Notes: generated from the sequence alone by a model not told the origin. A stretch of DNA of 57,952 nt from Betaproteobacteria bacterium (GCA_025362135.1 JANYHZ010000257.1:1-57952), one strand, 5' to 3'. Positions 1-8,118 are shown, numbered from the stretch's first letter. Program-made: numbers and translations.

Positions 1-143
1 GGAAATCCTGCGCTAAGATCAAAGCGCATTTGATAGCCAAAGACCGACCGGGTGCCGGTGCCGGTCCGATCCGTTTTTTCGGCCCCATTCTGCAGAACGT
101 GGCGCATCAAATCGAGGTAGGTGCTATCAAATGGATTGATCAT
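1..143 (-). CDS. thyA: Thymidylate synthase, N-terminal part (cut by window edge)
   Basis: The reverse strand from 143 reads [20 protein letters not shown], followed by a segment containing [21 protein letters not shown]. This is the conserved N-terminus of thymidylate synthase, including the DRTGTGT phosphate-binding loop. The enzyme converts dUMP to dTMP with methylene-tetrahydrofolate in the cytoplasm. Only about 47 residues are in the window. The ATG at 143 is used; a GTG three codons upstream (150-152) is an alternative, and an in-frame stop lies a little further upstream. It follows the DHH phosphoesterase gene on the same strand with a gap of about 80 bases. The family call is secure from the motif; the rest of the gene is outside the window. 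Confidence 0.88.
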   Translation of the reverse strand, partial: MINPFDSTYLDLMRHVLQNGAEKTDRTGTGTRSVFGYQMRFDLSAGF

Positions 144-225
144 TGCTTTCACGCACGGATTGAACTCACCATCATTTTAACCAACGATTGGCGCGCCAGG
201 GTTGGCCGTCAGCTGTTTCGCCAAG

Positions 226-1215
226 TCAGGCGATGCCTGCCTCATATGTCGCTTCGAGTAGCGCGATCAGCCGCGTGATCTCATTGTCGGGCAGATTATT
301 AATGCCAGCGGCACCGGCGCGGCCACCACCGTTAATGAACGCTTCCGCAATGATATTTGCGTGCTGCGGGTTATCCTGCGGCGCGCGGATGCTGACCGTG
401 TATGTGCCGGTCGTTGTTCGGCTCAAAACAGCGTGCGCGCGCGCTTTGCAGGCACTTGCCAACAAATTGGCGAACGCACCACTGACCCTTTTCGCCCACG
501 GTTCATCGGGCAACAAATAAACAGCGATCATGCTGCTCGTGTAAAGCGGTTGAACCGCGCGGGCACGACGGAGGTCAGCGGTAAAACCGATTTGGAGACG
601 AACGAAAATATCCTCGCATTGCACAAACGCAAACGGACTCCGATAGGGCAACATGCGCCGGGCGATCTCCGCTGGCGCGTAACGCAGATCGCGGATTGAC
701 TCGCCGTAGGCGTTGTAGTTGATGTACTCCCCCAGTTGTCTCAGCGTCAGGGCTTCTTCCGCAGCCATGTGGGCGTTCGCCGCGAGCTGCTCGGCAACCT
801 CAATGAGGTTGTCGCCAAAAGCGCCAGCGATTGCCCACGCATGATGTGCGCCTTCGAGGTAACGATCCACGATCAGGCTGGTGCAAACATCTGCGGATGT
901 GTCGATGTGGGCAGCGAGGCGGGGATGTGGCTGAAACCGAGCTGCGCGATGGTGATCAAAATAGCGTATCGACGCTCCACCTTCGAGCAGACGCCGCGCG
1001 GATTCTGCATTCCGATCGTACGAAATATCGAAAACACTGATGTCGGTGCCGTTCGTTTCGTTCCTACTCGTGTCGACGCGCGAGAGCAACGAAGTCTCGC
1101 GTTTGGAACCCGTGAGCAAGGTCAGATCGGTGCCCGCAACGGGAAATGAAAGGCGGTACTGATGGCGCGCGATTAAGCCATCGGCGTCTCCGTTGCAAAC
1201 ATCAAAGTAGTGCAT
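226..1215 (-). CDS. DHH-family phosphoesterase
   Basis: A 329-residue cytoplasmic protein of the DHH/DHHA1 phosphoesterase superfamily (RecJ, NrnA, pyrophosphatase relatives). Visible motifs are the N-terminal NGDADG (about residues 8-13), an FD motif near 62-63, the DHH signature within RYFDHH (87-89), and a C-terminal DHHA1 motif reading GGGRAGAAG near 296-304. The last motif is normally GGGH; here the histidine is arginine. Members hydrolyse phosphodiesters such as nanoRNA or cyclic dinucleotides using Mn2+, but this substrate cannot be told from sequence. The longest frame starts with a TTG at 1218; the ATG at 1215 is preferred because it gives MHYFDVCNG, the usual family start. It lies between a TPR gene and thyA, all on the minus strand, without clear operon signals. 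Confidence 0.85.
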   Translation of the reverse strand: MHYFDVCNGDADGLIARHQYRLSFPVAGTDLTLLTGSKRETSLLSRVDTSRNETNGTDISVFDISYDRNAESARRLLEGGASIRYFDHHRAARFQPHPRLAAHIDTSADVCTSLIVDRYLEGAHHAWAIAGAFGDNLIEVAEQLAANAHMAAEEALTLRQLGEYINYNAYGESIRDLRYAPAEIARRMLPYRSPFAFVQCEDIFVRLQIGFTADLRRARAVQPLYTSSMIAVYLLPDEPWAKRVSGAFANLLASACKARAHAVLSRTTTGTYTVSIRAPQDNPQHANIIAEAFINGGGRAGAAGINNLPDNEITRLIALLEATYEAGIA

Positions 1216-1278
1216 CAATCGCGCAGGTGTGACGTGCGTCTAAAAACCTGATCGTCAATACCCGCTGGCGTACACTAT

Positions 1279-2520
1279 CTAGCGTGCGAAGATCACCCAA
1301 AGATTGGCGAGATCCTGGGCGCCATCCGTGCCTTGAACACTCTTTAACACTTGCGCGCCTTTGGCTTTTTGGCCAGACTGGATCAACGCAGTGCCCAAGC
1401 GAAGCTTCGCGTCATCTGGGCGCTTCAAATCGCCCTTCTTGATTCCCGCCTCCATCAGCGTGATACCTTTAGCCGACTGACCAGAGGTGAACAGGTTGTA
1501 GCCGAGGTTCACCAGTGCATTACCATCTTTAGCCGTGTTGGCGGCGGTCTCATCCGCGCCTGCGGCGATGACCTTTTGGTTTTCCGCGACACGCTTTTCA
1601 ACCAGGTCGCGCAAACGTTTCTGGCGATCAACCTCCGCCCCCTTGCCGAGCGCGCCATTGGCGTAACCCTCATCGATAACCTTTTTCGCTTCGCCGGGGA
1701 ATCCAGCTTGCAGTGCGAGTTGCGGCATTACCATAAAGTCGTCTGTTGCAGTCAGATTGCCGGTCGCCAGTTGCAGGCGGTAGACATCAAGCGCCAATCT
1801 GTCAGAAAACCCAGGTTTTCTTTGAAGCCGCGCGATGACGTCGGCCCAAAGGCTTTTCTTCGGGTAGTAGTTCAACAGCTTTTCGATAGTCGCGATATAG
1901 CCGTTGGTATTTTTCTGCCGCAAATAGCTATTGGCCAGTAATTGCAGTTTTTCTTCGGACGGTGTGCGCCCGGCTTTCTCGTCGGCCTGGATATCAATGA
2001 GCGATTCCTTTGCGGAATTGGCGAAATCACCCGATTGAAAATATGATTGGATAAGCAAAGTACGAATCTGCTGATTGCCTCCGCCTTCACGCAAATAACG
2101 TGTTGCCCATTTGTTTGTCGCGGCGTAGTCTTTGGCGCGATAGTGCGCACCAGCTAGCGCTTCAACGAGCTTGAGCTGGGTGGCGGCTGGCGCTTTGCCG
2201 GAAGCAACCACCGCTTCGAAGGACCGGATGATCGTGTCGTTCTCACCGGCGCCGGAAGCCGCGCTGCCGCGCGTACTCTCAATGAGGTAAGTTTCGTTCG
2301 CGGTCTTGTTGGGCACGCCATCGACTTCGCGAATCTTGGCGAGTGCGTCCTTGAACTTGCCAGACTTAATCAGGACATTGGCCGCCTGCAGCGGCTTGCC
2401 AATCTCCGGGCGCACGGCGTCCTGCGCATAAACGCACGGCAACGCCACCGATCCGACGATCACTAAGAAGCTGAGTGCTACACGCGCGATTCTAGCGTTA
2501 AGAAAACCAGATCTGGCCAT
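1279..2520 (-). CDS. Secreted tetratricopeptide-repeat protein of the Ton operon
   Basis: About 413 residues. The N-terminus MARSGFLNARIARVALSFLV continues as a Sec signal peptide that ends near VYA/Q (residue 32), so the product is probably periplasmic. The mature part is helical and TPR/Sel1-like: KSGKFKDALAKIREVDG near the start and two similar repeats near the C-terminus (LVNLGYNLFTSGQSAKGITLMEAGI and the following LRLGTALIQSGQKAKGAQVLKS). The ATG at 2520 has a GGAGAG SD 8 bases upstream and is preferred over a longer frame from 2550. It is the last gene of the tonB-exbB-exbD-exbD run, 63 bases after the second exbD. TPR proteins commonly accompany such loci; a role as periplasmic scaffold for Ton-dependent transport is inference. 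Confidence 0.8.
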   Translation of the reverse strand: MARSGFLNARIARVALSFLVIVGSVALPCVYAQDAVRPEIGKPLQAANVLIKSGKFKDALAKIREVDGVPNKTANETYLIESTRGSAASGAGENDTIIRSFEAVVASGKAPAATQLKLVEALAGAHYRAKDYAATNKWATRYLREGGGNQQIRTLLIQSYFQSGDFANSAKESLIDIQADEKAGRTPSEEKLQLLANSYLRQKNTNGYIATIEKLLNYYPKKSLWADVIARLQRKPGFSDRLALDVYRLQLATGNLTATDDFMVMPQLALQAGFPGEAKKVIDEGYANGALGKGAEVDRQKRLRDLVEKRVAENQKVIAAGADETAANTAKDGNALVNLGYNLFTSGQSAKGITLMEAGIKKGDLKRPDDAKLRLGTALIQSGQKAKGAQVLKSVQGTDGAQDLANLWVIFAR

Positions 2521-2583
2521 GAAAAGAACTCTCCGGAAAATAATGGACAAAACGCGGCCTGGTCGCGTTTTTTCGAGTAACGA

Positions 2584-3015
2584 TTACTTGACGAATTGCT
2601 CGTTGCCGACAATTCCCATTTTGGTGACACCCAGCCGCTGCGCCGACGCCATCACCATCGCCACTGACTTGTACTGCACCAATTTGTTGGGTCGCAGGTG
2701 CACTTCGGGCTGGACGGGCTGTGCAGCAGCGGCCGAAAGGCGTACTTCGAGTTCGTCACGCGTGGGAATAATGGTACCGTTCCACAGTACTGTGCCATCG
2801 AAATCCACGTCGATTTGAACAATCTCGGGCGGCGTTGGTGGCGGTGGCGGATCACCGACAGGCATGTTGAGCTTAATCGCGTGCGTCTGGATCGGTATGG
2901 TGATGATCAACATGATGATCAACACCAGCATCACATCGATTAACGGCGTGGTGTTGATGTCCATCATGACTTCCGGCTCGGATGAGCCCCCGCTAGATCC
3001 TACATTCATGCTCAT
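2584..3015 (-). CDS. exbD: ExbD/TolR-type biopolymer transport protein (second copy)
   Basis: A 143-residue single-pass inner-membrane protein. It has the ExbD/TolR signature MMDINTTPLIDVMLVLIIMLIITIP around residues 16-41. The aspartate in PLIDVMLVL is the proton-path residue of the family, and a periplasmic domain follows. With ExbB it converts the proton motive force into movement of TonB. A GAAGGGA SD sits 6 bases before the ATG at 3015. It lies 12 bases downstream of the first exbD, so both are co-transcribed. The two copies differ clearly (this one carries NMPVGDPPPPPTPPEIVQID), so they are old paralogues and not a recent duplication. Paired ExbD1/ExbD2 arrangements occur in Xanthomonas-like Ton systems. 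Confidence 0.93.
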   Translation of the reverse strand: MSMNVGSSGGSSEPEVMMDINTTPLIDVMLVLIIMLIITIPIQTHAIKLNMPVGDPPPPPTPPEIVQIDVDFDGTVLWNGTIIPTRDELEVRLSAAAAQPVQPEVHLRPNKLVQYKSVAMVMASAQRLGVTKMGIVGNEQFVK

Positions 3016-3027
3016 GACAAATCCCTT

Positions 3028-3456
3028 CTAGTTCAGCGGAGGTGGTTCGGTGATGAACCCGATTTTCAGGATACTGGCGCGCTGCATGGTGTAGACCACT
3101 TTGCCCACGGATTCATAGCGTGCGTTCTCGTCGCCGCGAATATGCACCTCTGGCTGCGGCACCAGAACGGCCACCACTTTCAGTTTCTCGAAGAGCGCGT
3201 CGACATCGGCCATTGGCTGCTGATTCCAGAAAATATCTCCGTCCTTATTTATCGAGATGACAATATTTTCCGGTTTGGTCTGCGTGACGATATTGCGTTC
3301 AGCCGGCAGAACGACTGGCACGTTTTGGACAATGGCCGGAATCGTGATCAGAAAGATGATCAGCAATACCAACATCACATCCACAAGCGGTGTGGTATTG
3401 ATGGTCGAGATGACTTCATCTTCGCCGCTTCCGTCCGAACCTATGTTCATTCCCAT
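3028..3456 (-). CDS. exbD: ExbD/TolR-type biopolymer transport protein (first copy)
   Basis: A 142-residue ExbD/TolR protein with a short cytoplasmic N-terminus, one transmembrane helix containing TTPLVDVMLVLLIIFLITIP (residues about 20-39, with the conserved Asp) and a periplasmic domain containing PQPEVHIRGDENARYESVGKVV. It forms the inner-membrane energising complex with ExbB and TonB. An AGGAG SD precedes the ATG at 3456 by 7 bases. It lies 49 bases after exbB and 12 bases before the second exbD. Family assignment is certain at the ExbD/TolR level. The adjacent TonB argues for ExbD and not TolR. Confidence 0.94.
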   Translation of the reverse strand: MGMNIGSDGSGEDEVISTINTTPLVDVMLVLLIIFLITIPAIVQNVPVVLPAERNIVTQTKPENIVISINKDGDIFWNQQPMADVDALFEKLKVVAVLVPQPEVHIRGDENARYESVGKVVYTMQRASILKIGFITEPPPLN

Positions 3457-3505
3457 ACTGGGCTCCTAATGCGTCTTCGAGGCTGTGCGACAGTGCTTGA
3501 GCGTG

Positions 3506-4351
3506 CTATTTCTTTTTACCACCGGCACTCAAAAGTACGGAGTGAAGATCAGCACTAAATGCGCGAACGCGTTCCATCACGACTTTGTTGCGACGCACCA
3601 GCCAGTTGTATGCCAGCACGGCCGGGACAGCAACGGCCAGACCGATGGCAGTCATGATCAGCGCTTCGCCAACAGGGCCCGCAACTTTATCAATCGATGC
3701 CTGACCGGCGATTCCAATTGCGGTCAGTGCGTGATAAATACCCCACACCGTACCGAACAGACCAACGAAGGGCGCTGTGGAACCGACCGTCGCGAGGAAC
3801 GCCAGTCCGTCTTGCGTCCGGTTTTGAACGTTTTCCGAAGCGCGCTGGATCGACATCGTTACCCATTCGTTCAAATCGACATCGCCCATGAGCCCAGAGT
3901 GGTGGCTGGTGGCTTTGATGCCGCTCTCGCCGATGAAACGAAATGCGCTGCCCTCTTTCAGTCCGTCAATGCCCTGCTGGAGCGAGCCTGCTGCCCAGAA
4001 CGACTCACCGACTTCACTGGATTCCTTCATCAGGCGGAATTGTTCAAACAGTTTCACGATCAATATGTACCACGTGCCCATGGACATGATGACGAGAATG
4101 GCAAGCGTCCCCTTGGATACGAAGTCGCCGTGTTCAAGCATGGCTTTGATGCCGTAAGGATTCTCCACGGCTTCTTTCGTGACCGTAGGTCCTGCCGGTA
4201 CAGCCGCAGGCGGGGCTGCCTTTGGCGCGTCGGCTGCGGGTGCCTGGGCGATTGCGGTTGCGGGATAAAGCGCGACGACCGATGTCACGAGCGGCGCGCA
4301 AAAAACAACTGCTGCTACCAGCAGTGCAGGGATGCGTTTAATGAATGACAT
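3506..4351 (-). CDS. exbB: MotA/TolQ/ExbB proton-channel family protein
   Basis: A 281-residue inner-membrane protein. The N-terminus has a hydrophobic segment (residues about 9-36) that may be a cleaved signal, then an Ala/Pro-rich linker, then the ExbB core. The core has a helix at about 80-100 (GTLAILVIMSMGTWYILIVKLF), a large cytoplasmic loop, and two C-terminal helices including TVGSTAPFVGLFGTVWGIYHAL and ALIMTAIGLAVAVPAVLAYNW. The TAPFVGLFGTVWGI motif is diagnostic of ExbB/TolQ. It forms the pentameric channel that, with ExbD, powers TonB. An SD GGAGGA lies just before the ATG. It sits between tonB and the two exbD genes. The N-terminal signal-like extension is typical of proteobacterial ExbB. 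Confidence 0.94.
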   Translation of the reverse strand: MSFIKRIPALLVAAVVFCAPLVTSVVALYPATAIAQAPAADAPKAAPPAAVPAGPTVTKEAVENPYGIKAMLEHGDFVSKGTLAILVIMSMGTWYILIVKLFEQFRLMKESSEVGESFWAAGSLQQGIDGLKEGSAFRFIGESGIKATSHHSGLMGDVDLNEWVTMSIQRASENVQNRTQDGLAFLATVGSTAPFVGLFGTVWGIYHALTAIGIAGQASIDKVAGPVGEALIMTAIGLAVAVPAVLAYNWLVRRNKVVMERVRAFSADLHSVLLSAGGKKK

Positions 4352-4442
4352 ACTTCCTCCGATATAAAAATAACAAACTGAAATTTGAGTCGCGCCTTCA
4401 ATCGCCAGGCCAGACCAACCTTAACCATGGGTCAAACTGGAA

Positions 4443-5069
4443 CTAATCGACCAACTTGAACGAGTAGGGCACCTGCACCCGAACGTCTCTGCCTTGTCCA
4501 TTGCACTTGAACTGGCGGGAGGCAGCAATCGATACGCTATTGAACGCGCGGTTGGAAGACGATTTGACTTCCACATCCTTCACCTCGCCATTGGCGGCGA
4601 TGGTCATTTCGATCAACACTTCTCCCTGCAAGCCATCCTTGCGCGCCTGCACCGGATATTTGATCTCGGTTCGGATTTGCTGCGAGTTCGGACACGCGAC
4701 GCCAACACTGGGTGGTGCAACGGCAACCGGTGCCGGTGGTGCCGGCGGCGCATACACGGGTGGCGCAACCGCTGTCCGGTTTGAAATCACCGGCGCGGTC
4801 ACAGGTGCTTGAATCATTACCTCCGGCGGTGGGATAAATGTCGGCAGTACCTGCACCATTTTCGGCGGCGGCGGCGGCGGCGTGTCCGGCGGCGGTAATT
4901 TCTTGACCTCTTCTATAATCTTTGTTTCGGTCGGTTTCTTGATGACATCCATCACTTTTGTCGCTAAGCCATTCATCAATGCATAGCCAAGCACTACGTG
5001 CAAAATGAGGACAACGACTATCCCGGTAAGGTGCTTGCCGGGTGAGCGTTGCTGCTGAGCGTAATCCAT
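4443..5069 (-). CDS. tonB: TonB energy transducer
   Basis: A 208-residue TonB. It has a short cytoplasmic N-terminus, one signal-anchor helix at about 15-33 (TGIVVVLILHVVLGYALM), a proline-rich periplasmic spacer at about 58-125 (KKLPPPDTPPPPPPKMVQV, then a PPVYAPPAPPAPVAVAPP-like stretch), and a C-terminal TonB domain at about 130-208 containing KYPVQARKDGLQGEVLIEM. It couples the ExbB/ExbD motor to TonB boxes of outer-membrane receptors; the two receptors at 8415-14443 are obvious partners. An AAAGGA SD lies 7 bases before the ATG. It is the first gene of the minus-strand operon tonB-exbB-exbD-exbD-TPR, transcribed away from the hydroxylase-like genes. Two cysteines flank the domain (ACPNSQ and QFKCNG), and a disulfide is possible. 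Confidence 0.95.
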   Translation of the reverse strand: MDYAQQQRSPGKHLTGIVVVLILHVVLGYALMNGLATKVMDVIKKPTETKIIEEVKKLPPPDTPPPPPPKMVQVLPTFIPPPEVMIQAPVTAPVISNRTAVAPPVYAPPAPPAPVAVAPPSVGVACPNSQQIRTEIKYPVQARKDGLQGEVLIEMTIAANGEVKDVEVKSSSNRAFNSVSIAASRQFKCNGQGRDVRVQVPYSFKLVD

Positions 5070-5471
5070 GAAATATCCTTTAATAACCGCCTATTTTGTC
5101 GGCGCTCGCCATGGCTTTGAAATAAAGACGGGGATTCTAACTGTTTCTTGGCGTGAACGCACCAATTCCGAACTGCTGCATTGCGACATTAAAAGTCACA
5201 CAAGCACTGGGTGTTTAAAAAGCCCGCACAATTCTGGGCCGATCTGCTTTGTACCTGCCACTGCAACATGTAAAATTTCCCGAACGCGCCGTCCATGAAC
5301 GCAGTCAATGAAAATTGATTAATTGCACGCACAATTAATGGCCTTGGGGATAATTGTCCCGGATTGTTCTCAAGCTTACCAACTTTATTGAACCTTTGCC
5401 TCTTCATGATTTACCCAACGTTGCGTAAGTTGTTCACTCACAAATACAGGAAAGCAACTTAGATTCCGCTC
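5070..5471 (+). other. Divergent intergenic region between tonB operon and hydroxylase gene
   Basis: About 400 bases separate the tonB operon from the plus-strand TPR-hydroxylase gene. I see no convincing gene here. It must contain the promoters for both directions, but no strong sigma-70 pair stands out. The only clear structure is the 8-base dyad at 5318-5339, listed separately. Confidence 0.6.
5318..5339. promoter_or_regulatory. Operator-like inverted repeat
   Basis: Two perfect 8-base arms, ATTAATTG (5318-5325) and CAATTAAT (5332-5339), flank a 6-base spacer. The dyad is 132 bases upstream of the TPR-hydroxylase start and 248 bases from tonB. Its size and symmetry fit a dimeric repressor site, but no consensus (for example Fur) is matched, so the regulator is unknown. 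Confidence 0.35.
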
Positions 5472-6653
5472 ATGCACACCAATCCAATCAACGCGCGCGC
5501 CCTTGGAAAATCCGGCATGGAAGCGCTGCGAAGAGGCGATGCGCACACGGCGCGAGCGGCATTTGAAGAAATACTGGCGGCGGGAAAAGCAGATGCTTCG
5601 ATTTTCCTGGCGCTCGCATACGCATGTCGCAGCTTGGAAGATTCGGAAGCCGCTATGCGCGCGATCGACAAAGTGTTGAGCATGGAGCCGCAAAATTTGC
5701 GGGCGCTCATTTTTAAGGCGGATCAACTTCACGCGGTTGAGGATGCACGTGGTGCAGCGGCGTATTATCGCGCCGCCGTAAAATCGGCACCACCAAACGC
5801 CAGTCTTCCCCCTGATCTCCGTGATCAAGTGTTGCATGCGAAATCGATGTGCGACCATTACGATGTTCAATTTGAAAAACTCTTGAGGGATAAGTTGAGT
5901 GAATACGGACTTGACGAAAGTGTATCCAGTCAACGATTCAGGCAATCGCTGGACATATTGGCTGGGGTTAAAGCACTGTACTTTCAGGAGCCGCGCTATT
6001 ACTTTTTTCCAGAACTGCCGCAGATTCAGTTTTTCGATCGAAATGAGTTTCCATGGCTGGACAAAGTTGAGGCCGAGACGGCGTCGATTCGCGCCGAACT
6101 CGTTGAAGTCATGAAGGAAGACGCCGCGTTCCGGCCCTACGTCCAAGCCACACCGAATCGCCCACCGAACAAACAGGAAGGCATGCTGAACAACCCGGAC
6201 TGGAGCGCGTTTTATCTCTGGAAAGACGGTAAGATCGTGCCAGAGAACGCGGCGCGCTGTCCTATGACGATGAAGGCCCTTACGAATGTCCCGCATGCGC
6301 GTATAAAAAATCGTTCGCCGTCGGTTCTCTTTTCGCTATTGCGGCCAGGTGCAAGGATCCCACGTCACTCGGGACTCGTTAATACACGGCTGATTTGCCA
6401 CCTGCCCTTGATTGTGCCTGATGGCTGCCGCTTTCGGGTTGGGAATGACGTGCGATCCTGGGTGGAAGGCAAGGCATGGCTGTTTGATGACACGATTGAG
6501 CATGAAGCCTGGAACGAGAGCAACGAGGTAAGAGTAGTCCTGCTGTTTGAAATATGGAGGCCGGAACTGACTGATGAGGAGCGCAGGTGGGTGATCGCAA
6601 TGTTCGAAGCGATAGACGCAAATAGCGGAGAAATGCCGGTTTGGGATAGCTAG
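5472..6653 (+). CDS. TPR plus aspartyl/asparaginyl beta-hydroxylase-domain protein (copy 1)
   Basis: 393 residues, no signal peptide, so cytoplasmic. Residues about 10-105 form TPR-like helical pairs. Residues about 190-385 are an aspartyl/asparaginyl beta-hydroxylase (PF05118-type) double-stranded beta helix. Iron ligands are visible as His299 (PRHSGLVN) and His344 (DDTIEHEAWN), 45 residues apart, with Arg354 ten residues later (NEVRVVLLFEIW) as the 2-oxoglutarate anchor. As in animal AspH there is no carboxylate ligand, but the second Arg of the AspH RLR motif is replaced (RLICH). The likely reaction is hydroxylation of Asp, Asn or another side chain using 2-oxoglutarate and O2; the substrate is unknown. 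The SD is weak; an ATG at 5517 is an alternative start. It lies next to a paralogue and between Ton genes and TonB-dependent receptors. Confidence 0.82.
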   Translation: MHTNPINARALGKSGMEALRRGDAHTARAAFEEILAAGKADASIFLALAYACRSLEDSEAAMRAIDKVLSMEPQNLRALIFKADQLHAVEDARGAAAYYRAAVKSAPPNASLPPDLRDQVLHAKSMCDHYDVQFEKLLRDKLSEYGLDESVSSQRFRQSLDILAGVKALYFQEPRYYFFPELPQIQFFDRNEFPWLDKVEAETASIRAELVEVMKEDAAFRPYVQATPNRPPNKQEGMLNNPDWSAFYLWKDGKIVPENAARCPMTMKALTNVPHARIKNRSPSVLFSLLRPGARIPRHSGLVNTRLICHLPLIVPDGCRFRVGNDVRSWVEGKAWLFDDTIEHEAWNESNEVRVVLLFEIWRPELTDEERRWVIAMFEAIDANSGEMPVWDS

Positions 6654-6819
6654 CGAAGGTCTGAAAGAGTCGATTGCATTTATCCTTCTGCGAGATTGGG
6701 ACGTCTACTTCGTTGCATTCTAAGTGCGATAGCTGTTCCTCATTTGCCACGGTTGTTACTACTATCTGTCCGCATACGCATTGACTAGACCCGCCTATCA
6801 TGCACACTCTCCGAAAGAC

Positions 6820-8118
6820 ATGATGCAAAACAATCAACTCATAGCAGCAGAAATAACTGCACTCGAAGCAGAAGCAATTCGCTCGATGCAGGCGGGCCGG
6901 GAGCAGGAAGCGCTCGGCTTTTGGGGCCGCATTTTCGCCATCGACCCGAACCATGGACGCACGCTGGCAACCATTGGCCAACACGCTTTTCGCAAAGGGG
7001 ATCTCCAGTCGGCGCGGGCGGCCTTCCAACGTGCTGTGGATACCGATGGAAAAAACCCGCAGCAGTGGATTAGTCTCGCGCTTGTCTGCCAGAAGCTTAA
7101 CGACGAGGAGAGCGAAGCGTATGCGATCAAGCGTGCGTTGACGGTTGATCCGAGTGACCTGCTCGCCTTAATACTGCGCGCGAACTTGTTGGAACGCCAG
7201 GGAAAAACGCACAAAGCCGCCAATGCCTACGGTGCTGTTGCCGCGGTTTCGCCGTCACTTGATCGGTTAACACCAGATTTGCGGCCTGCCGTAGAGCACG
7301 CAATATCATATCGGGATAATTACGATAAAGAATTTGGCGCTTTCATGGATCAATACTTGGAGGCGCACTATCGGGCTTTCGTCGGTGAAAAACTTGATCG
7401 TTTTAGCGATTCGGTTGACATCATGGTCGGCCGCAAGAGACGTTACGAATCGCAATCAATGATGTACCACTACCCGCGTCTCACGCCAATCGAATTTTTT
7501 GATCGTAGTGAATTTCCGTGGCTCGATCCGATTGAAGCCGCGACCGAGGAAATTCGTGAAGAGTTTTTACAAATTCTCAACGTAGAAGAGGGCTTCACGC
7601 CATACATTACTTACGCAGCAGACGTGCCGCTCAATCAATGGGCCGAGCTCAACAATTCGCCGAACTGGAGCGCGTTTCATCTCTACAAAATGGGTGAAAT
7701 CGTTCCGGCAAACGCGGTGATGTGTCCCAAGACAATGGCGCTGATCGACGGTGCACCAAAACCAGATCAACCCGGCCGCACTCCCGCAGCAATGTTCTCG
7801 CTGCTCAAACCAAAAACACGCATTCCGCCTCACACCGGTGTATCAAATGTTCGGCTGGTGACGCATGTCCCGCTGATCATTCCTGAGCGCTGCGGCTTTC
7901 GCGTCGGCAACGAAACGCGGCAGTGGCAACCTGGCAAGGCGTGGGTTTTCGACGACACCATCGAGCATGAAGCTTGGAACGACAGCGACAAACTGCGCGT
8001 GGTGTTGATCTTCGATATCTGGCATCCGCATCTCACTCAGGCAGAACGCGCGATGATTACGGCAATGACAGTGGGAATGAATGCATTTTCCAACGATGTC
8101 AGTGGGTTTGATTTGTAG
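6820..8118 (+). CDS. TPR plus aspartyl/asparaginyl beta-hydroxylase-domain protein (copy 2)
   Basis: 432 residues from the ATG at 6820 (a TTG at 6781 would add 13 residues). It is a paralogue of the upstream gene with the same plan: TPR-like repeats at about 15-130 (MQAGREQEALGFWGRIFAID and following), a linker, then the hydroxylase domain. Conserved points are His338 (PPHTGVSN), His383 (DDTIEHEAWN) and an Arg ten residues on (KLRVVLIFDIW). It also shares the block FDRSEFPWLD with copy 1 (FDRNEFPWLD). The role is inferred as in copy 1: a soluble non-haem Fe(II)/2-oxoglutarate hydroxylase acting on a peptide or protein partner held by the TPRs. It is separated from copy 1 by 166 bases, probably in one transcript. 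A C-terminal fossil of another copy follows directly (8119-8178). Confidence 0.82.
   Translation: MMQNNQLIAAEITALEAEAIRSMQAGREQEALGFWGRIFAIDPNHGRTLATIGQHAFRKGDLQSARAAFQRAVDTDGKNPQQWISLALVCQKLNDEESEAYAIKRALTVDPSDLLALILRANLLERQGKTHKAANAYGAVAAVSPSLDRLTPDLRPAVEHAISYRDNYDKEFGAFMDQYLEAHYRAFVGEKLDRFSDSVDIMVGRKRRYESQSMMYHYPRLTPIEFFDRSEFPWLDPIEAATEEIREEFLQILNVEEGFTPYITYAADVPLNQWAELNNSPNWSAFHLYKMGEIVPANAVMCPKTMALIDGAPKPDQPGRTPAAMFSLLKPKTRIPPHTGVSNVRLVTHVPLIIPERCGFRVGNETRQWQPGKAWVFDDTIEHEAWNDSDKLRVVLIFDIWHPHLTQAERAMITAMTVGMNAFSNDVSGFDL

Noticed and set aside
5385-6296. 303-codon frame antisense to hydroxylase copy 1
   Set aside because: Shadow of a well-supported gene with domain motifs; the antisense product shows no domain.
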